Of a stretch of 64,000 nt of DNA, positions 50,166-60,715 are shown one piece after another. Position 1 is the first letter of the stretch. Every line of letters starts with the position of its first letter. A program made the translations under genes and the position numbers. Below the pieces are notes generated by a model that worked only from the letters and a program-made list of their open reading frames with translations, was not told the DNA's origin and ran no database searches. Source of the stretch: Iodidimonas nitroreducens (GTDB lineage Bacteria > Pseudomonadota > Alphaproteobacteria > Sphingomonadales > Rhodothalassiaceae); NCBI RefSeq assembly GCF_008579165.1, contig NZ_BKCN01000004.1. One strand, given 5' to 3'.

Positions 50166-50510
50166 TCAACCCAATCGGGCGCCATTGGGAACGGCCCGAT
50201 CCGGCACCGCCAGCATAACCGATCCATCATCCTGATAAATCCCGGTGACCAAACATTCCGACATCATCGGGCCGATCTGCTTGGGCGGGAAATTCACCAC
50301 CCCCAAAATCTGCCGACCGACCAGAGTTTCCGGCTGATAATGATCGGTGATCTGGGCACTGGTTTTTCTCAGGCCGATCCGGGGCCCGAAATCGATCAAC
50401 AGCTTATAGGCGGGCTTTTTAGCCTCGGGGAAGGCTTCGGCCTTGATGATCGTTCCGGCGCGTAGCTCCACAGCCATGAATTGATCCCAGCTCAGGCTCG
50501 GTTCAGCCAT
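50166..50510 (-). CDS. csaA: CsaA-type tRNA-binding domain protein
   Basis: The 114-residue product is a free-standing EMAP/tRNA-binding OB domain. It shows VELRAGTIIKAEAFPEAKKP and AYKLLIDFGPRIGLRKTSAQ, then VGRQILGVVNFPPKQIGPMM and the closing GIYQDDGSVMLAVPDRAVPN. CsaA proteins bind tRNA and were described as secretion chaperones in Bacillus; the role elsewhere is not well known. It lies 142 bp upstream of mccB on the same strand and has its own GAAAGG ribosome site. Confidence 0.93.
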   Translation of the reverse strand: MAEPSLSWDQFMAVELRAGTIIKAEAFPEAKKPAYKLLIDFGPRIGLRKTSAQITDHYQPETLVGRQILGVVNFPPKQIGPMMSECLVTGIYQDDGSVMLAVPDRAVPNGARLG

Positions 50511-50632
50511 TGGTCAGTGCCTTTCTCGTCATTTCGTTTCTTGTTGATTTCCTGTGTTTGAGGTCTGATCATCCCCAAATATCTTTTGCAATAGTCTAGC
50601 TTTATCCACCGTCTGGGGACAAGGAAACAAAC

Positions 50633-52636
50633 ATGCCGCAGCCTTCAATCAGGTCTGATCCCGCTGGGACAGGATTTCCGCGCCACCGCTTTTTGGCTTC
50701 AGCCATGCGGCTTTTGGCACTGCCGGTTTTTTTCTGCGGTTTCATCACGATGGCCGTGGCGCAGGATTGGCCCTATCCTGGCGATATTCCCGATGTGGGG
50801 CCGGTGGCGCCGGGATTGGCGGGGGAAAACCCCACCGATATCGTGCGATATTTGATGGTGCGCGGCATTGGCGGGGCGGCTTTGTCGCCGGATGGAAAAA
50901 CCCTTGCCTTTACCAGCACGGTCACGGGCATTCCCCAGATCTGGACGGTGCCAGCAAAAGGGGGTTGGCCCCATCAGATCACCTTTGGCGCGGCGGTGAC
51001 GGAATTTCATTGGCTGCCGCCCTCTGATGAGGACTGGCCATCCCTTCTTTATGCGGCAGACCGCAATGGCGATGAGCGCGAAGCCTATTGGCAGATCAGT
51101 GCCGATGGCCGAGCCGAAAGGCAGATTCTCGACCATTCCGAGGCCTATCGCAATTTTGGCAGCTTCTCGCCGGATGGAAAGCGCTTCATCTATGCGTCAA
51201 CCGCACGGAATGGCACGGATTTCGACCTTTATGTGGCCAATCGCCTGACCGGTGAAAGCCGCATGGTGCATCAGGGTCGCTTTGGCTTTTATGCCGGGCC
51301 GTGGCAGCCGGGTGGATCATCGGTAATCATTTCTGAAATCCGGGGCGAGGATGGCAATGATCTGCACCTATTGAATGTGGATGACGGGGCCTTTCAAACC
51401 CTGTTTAGCCCTGAAATCAGCGCTTATTATGGCACATTTCAATGGCGACCGGATGGCGCGGGTTTTTATCTGATCAGCGATCATGAGCGGAATTTCAAAG
51501 GCCTTGCCTATTATGATCTGGCCTCAAGATCGCTCGATTGGATCGAAACGCCCGATCATGATGTGGATGATCTGGCGCTGTCCCATGATGGGCGCTATCT
51601 GATCTGGACCGTGAATGACGGTGGCACTTCAAAGCTTTATGCGCGGGATCTGGCGCAAAACGAAATGATCGAGTCTCCGGCTTTGCCCGCCGGGGTTTAT
51701 GGCATTGATTTTGCCGATCGGGCGTCGGTTTTGTCGGTTCGGGTCTCGGCTCCCGATATTCCGGGTGCAGTTTATAGCTGGTCGCTTCCGGATGGGGCTT
51801 TTGCCCATGCCGCCCGTGCCGAATTGGCGGGTATCGATCCCAGAACGCTGGTGGCCCCGCAATCGGTTTATTTCAAGGCCCGGGATGGGGTTATGCTGCA
51901 TGGGCTTTTATATCTGCCGGCAAAAAGCCCGGATGGCGTGAAACCACCCGTGGTGATTGATGTGCATGGCGGGCCAACGGCGCAGGCCCGGCCCACATTT
52001 TCGGGCGTGACACAATATCTTTTGGGCCGTGGTGTTGCGGTTCTGGATGTGAATGTGCGTGGCTCAACCGGCTTTGGCAAACATTACGCCCGGCTGGATA
52101 ACCAAAGAAAGCGCCCGGATTCCGTGCGTGATCTGGTGGATGCTTTGGCCTTTTTAAAAGAAGATGGCCGGGTTGATGCGGATCGCGCTGCGGTGATGGG
52201 TGGCTCTTATGGGGGCTATATGGTGAATGCTGTTTTGGGCAGCTATCCTGATGCCTTCAAGGCCGGGGTGTCCTTTGTTGGCGTGTCGGATTGGGTGCGG
52301 GCTTTGGAAGAAGCCTCGCCGGCGCTGAAGGCATCGGATCGGCTGGAATATGGCGATATCAACGATCCTGATGATCGCGCCTTTTTCGCGGAATTATCGC
52401 CCATCACCCGGGCCGATCAGATCAAGGTGCCGATGTTTGTGCAGCATGGCGCCAATGATCCCCGCGATCCGGTCACCGAATCCGACAGGCTGGTGAAAGC
52501 CCTGCGCGCCAATGGATTACCGGTTATCTATATGCGCTTTTCCGATGAAGGCCATGGCGTGCGCAAACTTAATAATCGGGTGGCCCTTTATCGCGCTGTG
52601 GCCCAATTTCTGGAGCAGCATTTAGGGGTTGAATGA
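50633..52636 (+). CDS. Secreted S9 family (prolyl oligopeptidase-type) peptidase
   Basis: The 667-residue protein has an N-terminal signal peptide (LLALPVFFCGFITMAVAQ), a beta-propeller with WD40/TolB-like repeats (for example GAALSPDGKTLAFTSTVTGI and SFSPDGKRFIYAS) and a C-terminal alpha/beta hydrolase with PPVVIDVHGGPTAQARP, the nucleophile in VMGGSYGGYMVNAVLG, an Asp in QHGANDPRDPVTESD and the His in FSDEGHGVRKLNN. The family includes dipeptidyl and acylaminoacyl peptidases. The ATG at 50633 has an AAGGA ribosome site; one at 50705 would start directly at the signal peptide. It fits peptide use with the M28 peptidase and the amino-acid catabolic genes. Confidence 0.92.
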   Translation: MPQPSIRSDPAGTGFPRHRFLASAMRLLALPVFFCGFITMAVAQDWPYPGDIPDVGPVAPGLAGENPTDIVRYLMVRGIGGAALSPDGKTLAFTSTVTGIPQIWTVPAKGGWPHQITFGAAVTEFHWLPPSDEDWPSLLYAADRNGDEREAYWQISADGRAERQILDHSEAYRNFGSFSPDGKRFIYASTARNGTDFDLYVANRLTGESRMVHQGRFGFYAGPWQPGGSSVIISEIRGEDGNDLHLLNVDDGAFQTLFSPEISAYYGTFQWRPDGAGFYLISDHERNFKGLAYYDLASRSLDWIETPDHDVDDLALSHDGRYLIWTVNDGGTSKLYARDLAQNEMIESPALPAGVYGIDFADRASVLSVRVSAPDIPGAVYSWSLPDGAFAHAARAELAGIDPRTLVAPQSVYFKARDGVMLHGLLYLPAKSPDGVKPPVVIDVHGGPTAQARPTFSGVTQYLLGRGVAVLDVNVRGSTGFGKHYARLDNQRKRPDSVRDLVDALAFLKEDGRVDADRAAVMGGSYGGYMVNAVLGSYPDAFKAGVSFVGVSDWVRALEEASPALKASDRLEYGDINDPDDRAFFAELSPITRADQIKVPMFVQHGANDPRDPVTESDRLVKALRANGLPVIYMRFSDEGHGVRKLNNRVALYRAVAQFLEQHLGVE

Positions 52637-52681
52637 TCCCGCAAAGGGCGAGCCCGCCCATAAAAAGGGCAGGCTGATATT

Positions 52682-53620
52682 TTAATGCAGGGATTGATTG
52701 GAAGGTCGCGCCCCGCGTTTTTCGGGCATGCCCAGATGCGCGAAAGACAGGATTTTATAGGCAAGCTTGGCAGCCAGAAAATCACAGCCATGCAAATTGG
52801 GTCGGGGGGCCAGTTCGTTGATATCGGCCCCGATGATATCGCCCACATCAGCTGCTTTGCGGATGATCGCCATCACATCATCCCAAAACAGGCCGCCCGG
52901 TTCCGGGGTGCCGGTGGCCGGCATCACCGAACCATCGAAACCATCCAGATCAAAGGTCAGATAAATCGGCCGGTCGCGCAAGGGTTCGATGATTTTATCC
53001 AATGTCCATAGGGCTTTATCTTTTGCCCAATGGATATGGATGCGATCACGATTATCTTCATAAAAGCCGATTTCGCTTTGTGAGATATTCCTGATTCCCA
53101 CCGAAACGACCTCCGCCGAGGGATCATCGAGAATCCGGCGAATGGCCGAAGCATGGCTGAATTTTTCCCCATTATAGCCATCGCGCAGATCGGCATGGGC
53201 ATCGAAATGCAAAACCACCAGATCGGGAACCTGTTCCAGAAATGGCCGGATCGCCCCCGGGGTGATGGAATGTTCGCCCCCGAACACCATGGGAAAACGA
53301 TCCTGGGATAAAATCTCGCCGGTGATGGCGGCCAGCTGATCCAGTGCCTTTTCAACGGGTTTCTCGATTTTCGGCGGCTCAAGGGTCGCCACCCCATAAT
53401 GATGCACGGGCTCGAACCAGAATTCTTCGTCAAAAAGCTCCACCTCATGGCTGGCATCAAGCATGGCTTGCGGCCCCTTTGCGGTGCCCCCTTCATAGGA
53501 AACCGTGGCTTCCAGCCCAAAGGGAACGATCACCGCCCGGGCTTCTTCGGGGGGTGGGCTGTTTTCGCTGTCAAGACCAAGAAATCCGTCTTCCGACGAA
53601 AGATAGCGAAGATCTGTCAT
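52682..53620 (-). CDS. speB: Agmatinase-type ureohydrolase
   Basis: The 312-residue protein has the binuclear manganese site of the arginase/agmatinase family: GGEHSITPGAIRPFL (His), VVLHFDAHADLRDGYNG (DxHxD) and YLTFDLDGFDGSVMPATGTP (DxD). HASAIRRIL and the GTPEPGG block are agmatinase-like, so release of urea from agmatine to give putrescine is likely, though guanidinobutyrase or a related activity cannot be excluded. An AAAGGACC ribosome site precedes the ATG. The next genes on this strand encode amino-acid dehydrogenation and ferredoxin oxidoreductase enzymes. Confidence 0.87.
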   Translation of the reverse strand: MTDLRYLSSEDGFLGLDSENSPPPEEARAVIVPFGLEATVSYEGGTAKGPQAMLDASHEVELFDEEFWFEPVHHYGVATLEPPKIEKPVEKALDQLAAITGEILSQDRFPMVFGGEHSITPGAIRPFLEQVPDLVVLHFDAHADLRDGYNGEKFSHASAIRRILDDPSAEVVSVGIRNISQSEIGFYEDNRDRIHIHWAKDKALWTLDKIIEPLRDRPIYLTFDLDGFDGSVMPATGTPEPGGLFWDDVMAIIRKAADVGDIIGADINELAPRPNLHGCDFLAAKLAYKILSFAHLGMPEKRGARPSNQSLH

Positions 53621-53821
53621 GAATATGGTCCTTTCAGCATGGGGCTATCGGAGCGCAAGGGCGAGGCTTTTGGCCGCGCGCGCTTTCTATTACAAAGCCG
53701 GGGATGGGTCCAGCCTTAGAAACCTTTATCAGGGATGCTAAGGCCCAAAAAAAACACAAACCACGCCGGGGCATCCGCTGATGTCCCGCGCATGGCTTGA
53801 GATGAAAGAGTGCCGCCGTGA

Positions 53822-54940
53822 TTATTCGGCCGCATCTTTCAGGCTTTGGCGCTTGGCATCGATGCGCTGTTCTGCCAGTTCATTGGCAATCCTGCCCGTG
53901 GGCTGTTGCTTTTGATCGCTGGTTTCAAAAACCTCGATCAGGGTCTCGGCGATCCGGGCGATTTTTTTGGACCGCTCATGATGGTCGAGATGTTCTTGAT
54001 AAACCTCTGATTCTACGGAGATGATCCCCCCGGCATTGATGATATAATCGGGGGCATATAAAATGCCGCGCTTTTGCAGGGCGATATCATCCGCCACTTC
54101 ATCATCGAGCACATTATTGGCAGCGCCAGCGATGATTTTGGCGTTGATCTGCGGGATGGTTTTGGCATTCAAAACCCCACCCAAAGCGCAAGGGGCGAAA
54201 ATATCGGCATCCACGGCATGGATTTTTTGCACATCCACCACCTCCGCCGGGCCAGCAGCCAAAACACGCTCGATATTTTCCTTCACGATATCGGCAATGA
54301 TGATCTTCGCCCCGGCTTCACGCAGATGCATGGCCAGATCACGGCCCACATTGCCCACACCCTGAATGGCCACGCTTAACCCGCTCAAGTCCTTGCGGCC
54401 GAGCTTATATTTTGCTGCGGCCTCGATCCCGGCGAAAACCCCCAAAGCGGTATGCGGCGAAGGATCGCCTGTGGCAAAATCGCCGCTTTCAAGCCCCACC
54501 ACATAATTGCTGGTTTGATGGATGATTTCCATATCCTGCGGCTTTGTGCCCACATCTTCGGCGGTATAATATCGGCCGCCCAAACGGGTCAGATGCTCGC
54601 CGAATTTTCTGAGCAATTCCGGTGTCTTGATGCTTTTGGGATCGCCGATGATCACCGATTTACCACCGCCGATCCGCAGCCCGGCCATGGCGTTTTTATA
54701 GCTCATACCGCGCGAAAGCCGCAAAACATCAAACACCGCATCTTCTTCGGCACGCTTTTGCGCCACTTCAAGGGAAGCCCCGCGATGGGCGGCGGCATAA
54801 TCCCAAAAACGGCAGCCCCCCACCGCTGGCCCAAGCACTGTGGAATGAATGGCGATGATCGCCTGCAATCCGGTGACCGGATCACTGCAAAAAACCACCT
54901 GTTCATGTTTATTGAAGGCGCGTGTGGAAAAAACAGGCAT
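53822..54940 (-). CDS. Leucine dehydrogenase-type Glu/Leu/Phe/Val dehydrogenase
   Basis: The 372-residue protein starts MPVFSTRAFNKHEQVVFCSD behind an AGGAT ribosome site. It has the substrate region MSYKNAMAGLRIGGGKSVII with the catalytic lysine and the NAD-binding SGLSVAIQGVGNVGRDLAMH (GxGNVG), followed by ADIFAPCALGGVLNAKTIPQ and IAGAANNVLDDEVADDI. Length and these blocks resemble leucine/valine dehydrogenases (octameric, about 360-370 residues) rather than GDH (about 420 or more). It deaminates branched-chain amino acids to 2-oxo acids using NAD+. Together with the MCC genes nearby, it supports a leucine-degrading role. Confidence 0.9.
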   Translation of the reverse strand: MPVFSTRAFNKHEQVVFCSDPVTGLQAIIAIHSTVLGPAVGGCRFWDYAAAHRGASLEVAQKRAEEDAVFDVLRLSRGMSYKNAMAGLRIGGGKSVIIGDPKSIKTPELLRKFGEHLTRLGGRYYTAEDVGTKPQDMEIIHQTSNYVVGLESGDFATGDPSPHTALGVFAGIEAAAKYKLGRKDLSGLSVAIQGVGNVGRDLAMHLREAGAKIIIADIVKENIERVLAAGPAEVVDVQKIHAVDADIFAPCALGGVLNAKTIPQINAKIIAGAANNVLDDEVADDIALQKRGILYAPDYIINAGGIISVESEVYQEHLDHHERSKKIARIAETLIEVFETSDQKQQPTGRIANELAEQRIDAKRQSLKDAAE

Positions 54941-55014
54941 GAGATATCCTTTTAAACTAGAGAGCACAGAAGCTTTATCTGTTGCGTCTTAACGATTGGT
55001 TGTGGGCCGACACA

Positions 55015-58000
55015 TTATTGCGCCGCCATGATTTCAGGGTTTTTGATCGTGGGATCGTTGAACCGATCCAGCAATTCCGCTTTCTTCTTGAGCATCAGTT
55101 CGACGCTATCTTCCTTCACCGGGCCAAATCCACGAACCATATCGGGCAGGGCGGCAAGGGCGGTGGCACAATCGAGATTATCCGCCCGCAAGCGTGGCAG
55201 AATACGGGCCAGCATGGCTTCATAATCGGCGATCAATTGGCGTTCCATCTTGCGATCGGCGCTATAGCCAAAGGGATCGAAAGGCGTGCCGCGCAGGCCC
55301 TTCAATTTGGCCAGGAGCCGGAAGGCCGGCAGCATCCAAGGCCCGAATTCGGTTTTTTTGGGCCTGCCGGTGCGCGGATCGATCTTTGAAAATAAGGGCG
55401 GGGCCATATGAAAGCTCAAGCGCACATCGCCCTCGAATTGCGCTTTCAGGCGATTTTCAAAATCGCCCGAGGCATAAAGCCGCGCCACTTCATATTCATC
55501 CTTATAGGCCAATAGCTTGAAATAATTATGGATGACCGCCTTGGTCAGGGCCTGATGATCGGCGCCGATCTTGTGCTCGGCGGCCCGCACATCCTCCACC
55601 ATCGCGCGATAGCGGGCGGCCAGTTTTTTATCCTGATAGTTTTCCAGAAAATGTTCGCGATAGCTTTGGGCTTCATCAAGATTTTTCGCGTGAAAGCGAT
55701 CCGTCTCGCGATCAAAGGGAGCCACCAGCTTTTCGATCAGCGCCAGATCATGGGCGGCGGCGCGGCCCCAATGCAGGGTCCGCAGATTATTGTCGATAGC
55801 CACTTTATTCAATGTGATGGCTTCCTTGATGCTATCAAGCTCAGCGGGATCAGCCCCTTTTGCCAGGCATAGCCAGAATGAACATATTGGTGGCGATGGA
55901 ATCCCCCATCAGGGCCGTGGCCAGCCCGGTGGCGGGCAGGGGAAAGCGGCCATCTTTCATCGTGCGGGCGGCAATCGCCTTTTGCACGGCCAGTTCCTTG
56001 AAATCGAGATCGCGATTGCGCACGAAATCGGCCACCGGGGTGAGGGTGGTGTTGATCACCGCGCGGGTGCGTTCTTCTGAAAGGGCGGTTTGCGCATCCT
56101 TGCCTGATGCCACCACGCTATCGCAGGCAAGCAACAGATTGGCACCGCCGGTGATGATCTTGGCGCTGGCTTCGCGATCCTGTTCCGCAAATAAGCGGAT
56201 ATGCGAAAGCACCGCTCCGCCTTTTTGCGCCAATCCGGCCATATCGAGAACCGAACAGCCCTTGCCTTCCAGATGCGCGGCCATCCCCAAAAGGGCACCA
56301 ATGGTCAGCACCCCGGTACCGCCAATGCCGGTCACCAGAATATTATAGCTTTCTTCCAATGCGGGCACCTTTGGCATGGGCACATCAGGCAGATCGGTTT
56401 CCTTGCCGCCCGCTTTCGATTTCTTGAGCTGGCCGCCCTTCACCGTCACGAATGAGGGGCAAAAACCCTTGAGACAGGAGAAATCCTTGTTGCAGGTGGA
56501 TTGATTGATTTGCCGCTTGCGCCCCAATTCGGTTTCCAAAGGCTCAACCGACACGCAATTGGATTGCACCGAGCAATCGCCGCAGCCTTCACAAACCTGA
56601 TCATTGATGATCACCCGTTTGTCGGGATCTTCCATTTTGCCGCGTTTCCGGCGGCGACGCTTTTCGGCAGCGCAGGTCTGATCATAGATGATCGCCGTTA
56701 CGCCGTTCATCTCGCGCATTTCATATTGCAGGTTCATCAATTGATCGCGCTCATGCACCTCCACATCGGGGGGCAGGGTGGCTTTGGCATAGATTTCAGG
56801 GCGTTCCGAGGCAATCGCCACGCGCCCCACACCTTCGGCCACAAGCTGTGCGGCAATCTGCGGCACGCTTAAATGGCCTTCGGCTTCCTGCCCGCCGGTC
56901 ATCGCCACGGCATCATTATAAAGCAGCTTATAGGTGATATTCACCTTGGCCGCTACCGAGGCGCGAATGGCCAGAATGCCGGAATGGGAATAGGTGCCAT
57001 CGCCCAGATTGGCGAAAATATGCTTTTCTTTGGTGAAATGATGGGTGCCGATCCATGGCGTGCCTTCCCCACCCATCTGGGTGAAGGTTTCATTATGGCG
57101 ATCCATATTGATGGCCATGATATGACAGCCGATCCCGGCCAAAGCGCGGCTGCCCTCGGGAAGCCGGGTCGAGCTGTTATGCGGGCAGCCCGAACAGAAA
57201 AACGGCGTGCGCGCGGTTTCGGGCTCATAGGCTTCGGCAGCGGATTTCCGGGCTTCAAACCATGCGAGACGATCCCGGATCAGCGGGGTATTGTGGAAAT
57301 GCGCAAGCCTTGAAGCAATGGCATGAGAAACAAGGGAAATATCCAGCTCATTATCGGGGGATAAAAGCCAGCGGCCCTTATCATCATGCTTGCCAACAAT
57401 GCGCGGGCGGGCGCTTTCCTTCCAGTTATAAAGCTGCTGCATGAGCTGATATTCGATCATCTCACGCTTTTCTTCCACCACCAGAACCTCTTCAAGTCCT
57501 TCGGCGAAAGCGCGGGCACCTTGGGGTTCCAATGGCCAGACCATGCCCACCTTGTAAAGCCGCAGGCCGATCTCGCTGGCGACCTCTTTGGTGATGCCCA
57601 TTTCATGGAGGGCCTGGCACACATCGAGATAAGCCTTGCCCGATGCAATGATCCCAAAGCGCGGATTGGGGCTATCCAGAACGACTTTATCGATCTGATT
57701 GGCCCGGGCAAAAGCATGGGCGGCAAAGCCCTTATAGCGCTGCAAGCGGGTATCCTGACCCCGCCATGGATCGGGCCAGCGGATATGCAGGCCGCCTTGG
57801 GGCATTTCAAAATCGGTGGGCAGGATGATCGAGCGCTTTTCGCCTTCAAGATCAATCGAAGCCGATGTTTCGGCGGTATCGGATGTGGTTTTAAAGGCGA
57901 CCCAAGCCCCGGTATAGCGCGACATGGCAAGGCCCAGAAGGCCGAATTCAACGAACTCCCGCACGCCCGCAGGATAAAGCACCGGCATCATCGCCGACAT

Positions 58001-58489
58001 GAAATCATGCTCGGTCTGGTGGGGCAGGGTGGATGATTTGGCGGCATGATCATCGCCCGCGATGGCCAGCACGCCGCCATGTTCCATGGTGCCCGCGGCG
58101 TTCGCGTGTTTGAACACATCCATGGAGCGATCGACACCGGGGCCCTTGCCATACCAGATGCCGAAAACGCCATCATAAAGGCCCTGACCCGCCAGATTGG
58201 ATTGCTGGCTTCCCCAGACCGAGGTGGCGGCCAGATCTTCATTGAGGCCGGGCTCGAAATGAACATGGAGGGGTTCAAGATAGGATTTCGCGCGCATCAA
58301 TTCCATATCATAGGTGCCAAGCGGCGATCCGCGATAACCCGAGATGAAGCCCGCGGTATTAAGCCCGGCCTCGATATCGCGCCAGCGCTGCACGATCGGC
58401 AGGCGCACCAGCGCCTGAATACCGGTCATATAAGCGCGGCCCGATCTGAGCTGATATTTATCGTCGAGCGTGACTTTTTGCATGAACAT
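55015..58489 (-). CDS. Fused indolepyruvate ferredoxin oxidoreductase (two frame breaks)
   Basis: This large fused enzyme (about 1158 residues when corrected) oxidatively decarboxylates 2-oxo acids such as indolepyruvate to acyl-CoA and reduces ferredoxin. The order is an N-terminal pyrimidine-binding domain (SGYRGSPLGTYDMELMRAKS), a TPP-binding domain (IFANLGDGTYSHSGILAIRA), a cysteine-rich segment for Fe-S clusters (QVCEGCGDCSVQSNCVSVEP), the gamma-type domain (NILVTGIGGTGVLTIGALLG) and a C-terminal DUF6537-like domain. The frame breaks near 55873 and 55841, each lacking one base; with both restored the text reads MFILGYAWQKGLIPLSLDSI then KEAITLNKVAIDNNLRTL. The start at 58489 is uncertain by two codons. 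Confidence 0.92.
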
Positions 58490-58723
58490 CTGCAGACCCC
58501 GGATCAATATGCGCTGCGCCCTCTTTCAGCCTTGCGGCCCGATGCGGGGCCAAAGACTGAACGGGCGTTCTATCAAGGTCCTATTATGACATGCATTGCT
58601 CGTAATGAGCTTTCGTTCTTGGGGGGGATTTTGCGCAATAATGCATCACAAAGACGCAATAATTGAAATTTAGGGCACTGCAAAAAAAATCTGCCCCCCA
58701 CGCGGGGCCCGGGATCAATGAGC

Positions 58724-60547
58724 TTATTGCGCCTTCACCTTTACATAGCGGCCGGGGGCCTCTTCGATGGGCGGGAACTGATCGCTGCCGGGATCACGCG
58801 CCGGAATTTTCGGCCCGCTATATTTTTCCAGCCATTGCAGCCAATCCGGCCACCATGAGCCGGGGGTTTCGATGGCCTTCGAGGTAAACTCATCAAGGCT
58901 TTTGGGCAGCTTTCCCGATTTGGTCCAATATTGGTATTTCTTGGCATCGGGCGGATTGACGACACCGGCAATATGGCCTGATCCCGCAAGCACAAAGCGC
59001 TGCGGCCCGGCCAGAATGCCGGTGATTTTATAAACCGATTGTGGCGGTGCGATATGATCTTCGCGCCCGGCCTGAATATAGGCCGGTGTTTTGATGCGCC
59101 TGAGATCGATGGATTCTCCGGCCAGTGTCAGCCCGCCGGGTTTGACCAGTGCATTCTCATAATACATCGCGCGCAGATATTGCGCATGCACCCCGGCGGC
59201 CAGATTGGTACTGTCGGAATTCCAGTATAAAAGATCAAAGGGGAAGGGCTCTTTGCCCAACAGATAATTATTGACCACAAAAGACCAGATCAGATCATTG
59301 GATCGCAGCATATTGAAAGTGCCCGCCATGGCACTGGCATCCAGATAGCCTTTTTTCTGCATCCGACGCGACAGGGCTTCAAGCTGATCTTCATCAACAA
59401 AGACCTTCAATTCACCGGCATCTTCGAAATCCACTTGGGCGGTGAAAAAGGTTACGGAAGCGATCCGATCGGCTTCTCCCCGGGCTTCGAGCCAGGCAAG
59501 GGTGGCGGCCAGAAGGGTTCCGGCAACGCAATAGCCGATAACATTGATCCCGCGCACGCCGGTGATTTTTTCCACCATCTCCAAAGCGCGCAATTGGCCA
59601 TCTTTGAGATAATCATCAAGGGTTTTGTCGCGCAGGCTGGCATCGGGGTTTACCCATGAAACCATAAACACCGTGATGCCCTGATCGACACACCATTTGA
59701 CGAAGCTTTTTTGCGCGGTCAGATCAAGGATATAGAATTTATTGATCCAGGGTGGAAAGATCAGCAGCGGCTTTTCATAAACCTCTTTGGTGTTGGGGCT
59801 ATATTGAATGAGCTGGAACAAGTCGCATTCATAAACAACCTTGCCCGGGGTGACGGCTACATTGCGCCCCACCTCGAACGCTTTTTCATCGGTCATGGAA
59901 ATTGAAAGATCGCCGCTGCCCCGCTCCAGATCATTGAGCAGATTTTCCAGGCCCTTGATCAGATTTTCGCCCCGGGTTTCCACCGTTGTTTGCAAGACTT
60001 CCGGATTGGTGAGGGCAAAATTGCTGGGGGAAAGGGCATCGATGAACTGGCGGGTGTAAAATTCTGTTTTGCGCTCGTCCTCAGGGTCGAGCCCTTCGGT
60101 TTCTTCAACGGCTTTATTGATGTGGCGCGATGCCAGCAGATAGGATTGCTTGATGAAATCGAAAAGCTGATTTTCCGACCATTCCGGGTGTTTGAAGCGC
60201 TTATCGCCCTTTTCCGGCGCGATCACCGCCTCGGTTTCCGCCCCCATCATGCGCAAAGTCGCATTCTGCCATAATTGCAGATAATCCTGGAACATCGCCA
60301 TCTGGGTTTCCGCCAAGCGGGCGGGATCGCTCATCATTTTTGCGGTCAGTTCAAAAAAGGATTCGCCGATATTAAGCGGGTCGATATCCTGATCCTGTTG
60401 AGCACCCTGTTGTTTTTTCAGCCATTCCTGGATCAGCTCCTGCGTGCGGGTGGCCACTTTTGCCATATTATCGGAATATGCCTGCCAGTCGGCCTGAGTA
60501 AGGGGGCTTTCCGGTGTTTTATCTGCAGCATGATCCGATTGTGTCAT
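58724..60547 (-). CDS. phaC: PhaC, class I poly(3-hydroxyalkanoate) synthase
   Basis: PHA synthase polymerises (R)-3-hydroxyacyl-CoAs into storage granules. The 607-residue protein has the N-terminal domain (LYLLASRHINKAVEE-type helices) and the alpha/beta hydrolase domain with PPWINKFYILDLTAQKSFVK, the nucleophile Cys in NVIGYCVAGTLLAATLAW, the Asp in QAGREDHIAPPQS and the His in VLAGSGHIAGVVNPP. Length fits class I (about 590-620). I chose the ATG at 60547 because a GGAGA site precedes it. No phaA, phaB, phaR or phasin gene is in the window. The monomer source could be the 2-oxo acid and leucine pathways next to it. Confidence 0.94.
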   Translation of the reverse strand: MTQSDHAADKTPESPLTQADWQAYSDNMAKVATRTQELIQEWLKKQQGAQQDQDIDPLNIGESFFELTAKMMSDPARLAETQMAMFQDYLQLWQNATLRMMGAETEAVIAPEKGDKRFKHPEWSENQLFDFIKQSYLLASRHINKAVEETEGLDPEDERKTEFYTRQFIDALSPSNFALTNPEVLQTTVETRGENLIKGLENLLNDLERGSGDLSISMTDEKAFEVGRNVAVTPGKVVYECDLFQLIQYSPNTKEVYEKPLLIFPPWINKFYILDLTAQKSFVKWCVDQGITVFMVSWVNPDASLRDKTLDDYLKDGQLRALEMVEKITGVRGINVIGYCVAGTLLAATLAWLEARGEADRIASVTFFTAQVDFEDAGELKVFVDEDQLEALSRRMQKKGYLDASAMAGTFNMLRSNDLIWSFVVNNYLLGKEPFPFDLLYWNSDSTNLAAGVHAQYLRAMYYENALVKPGGLTLAGESIDLRRIKTPAYIQAGREDHIAPPQSVYKITGILAGPQRFVLAGSGHIAGVVNPPDAKKYQYWTKSGKLPKSLDEFTSKAIETPGSWWPDWLQWLEKYSGPKIPARDPGSDQFPPIEEAPGRYVKVKAQ

Positions 60548-60715
60548 GGCCGTCTCCATCATCAGGGGCACGATATTGAAAAAGATTTAGAGGATGCTTT
60601 GTTTAGCCTTTTTATGAGATGTACGTTAATTCAAGATACCGTGCAATCAAAGCCCCCGGCTTTTCGAGGTCCGGTATTTTTTGGGTTTAAAGGGAACAGG
60701 GGATGAGGAAAAATC

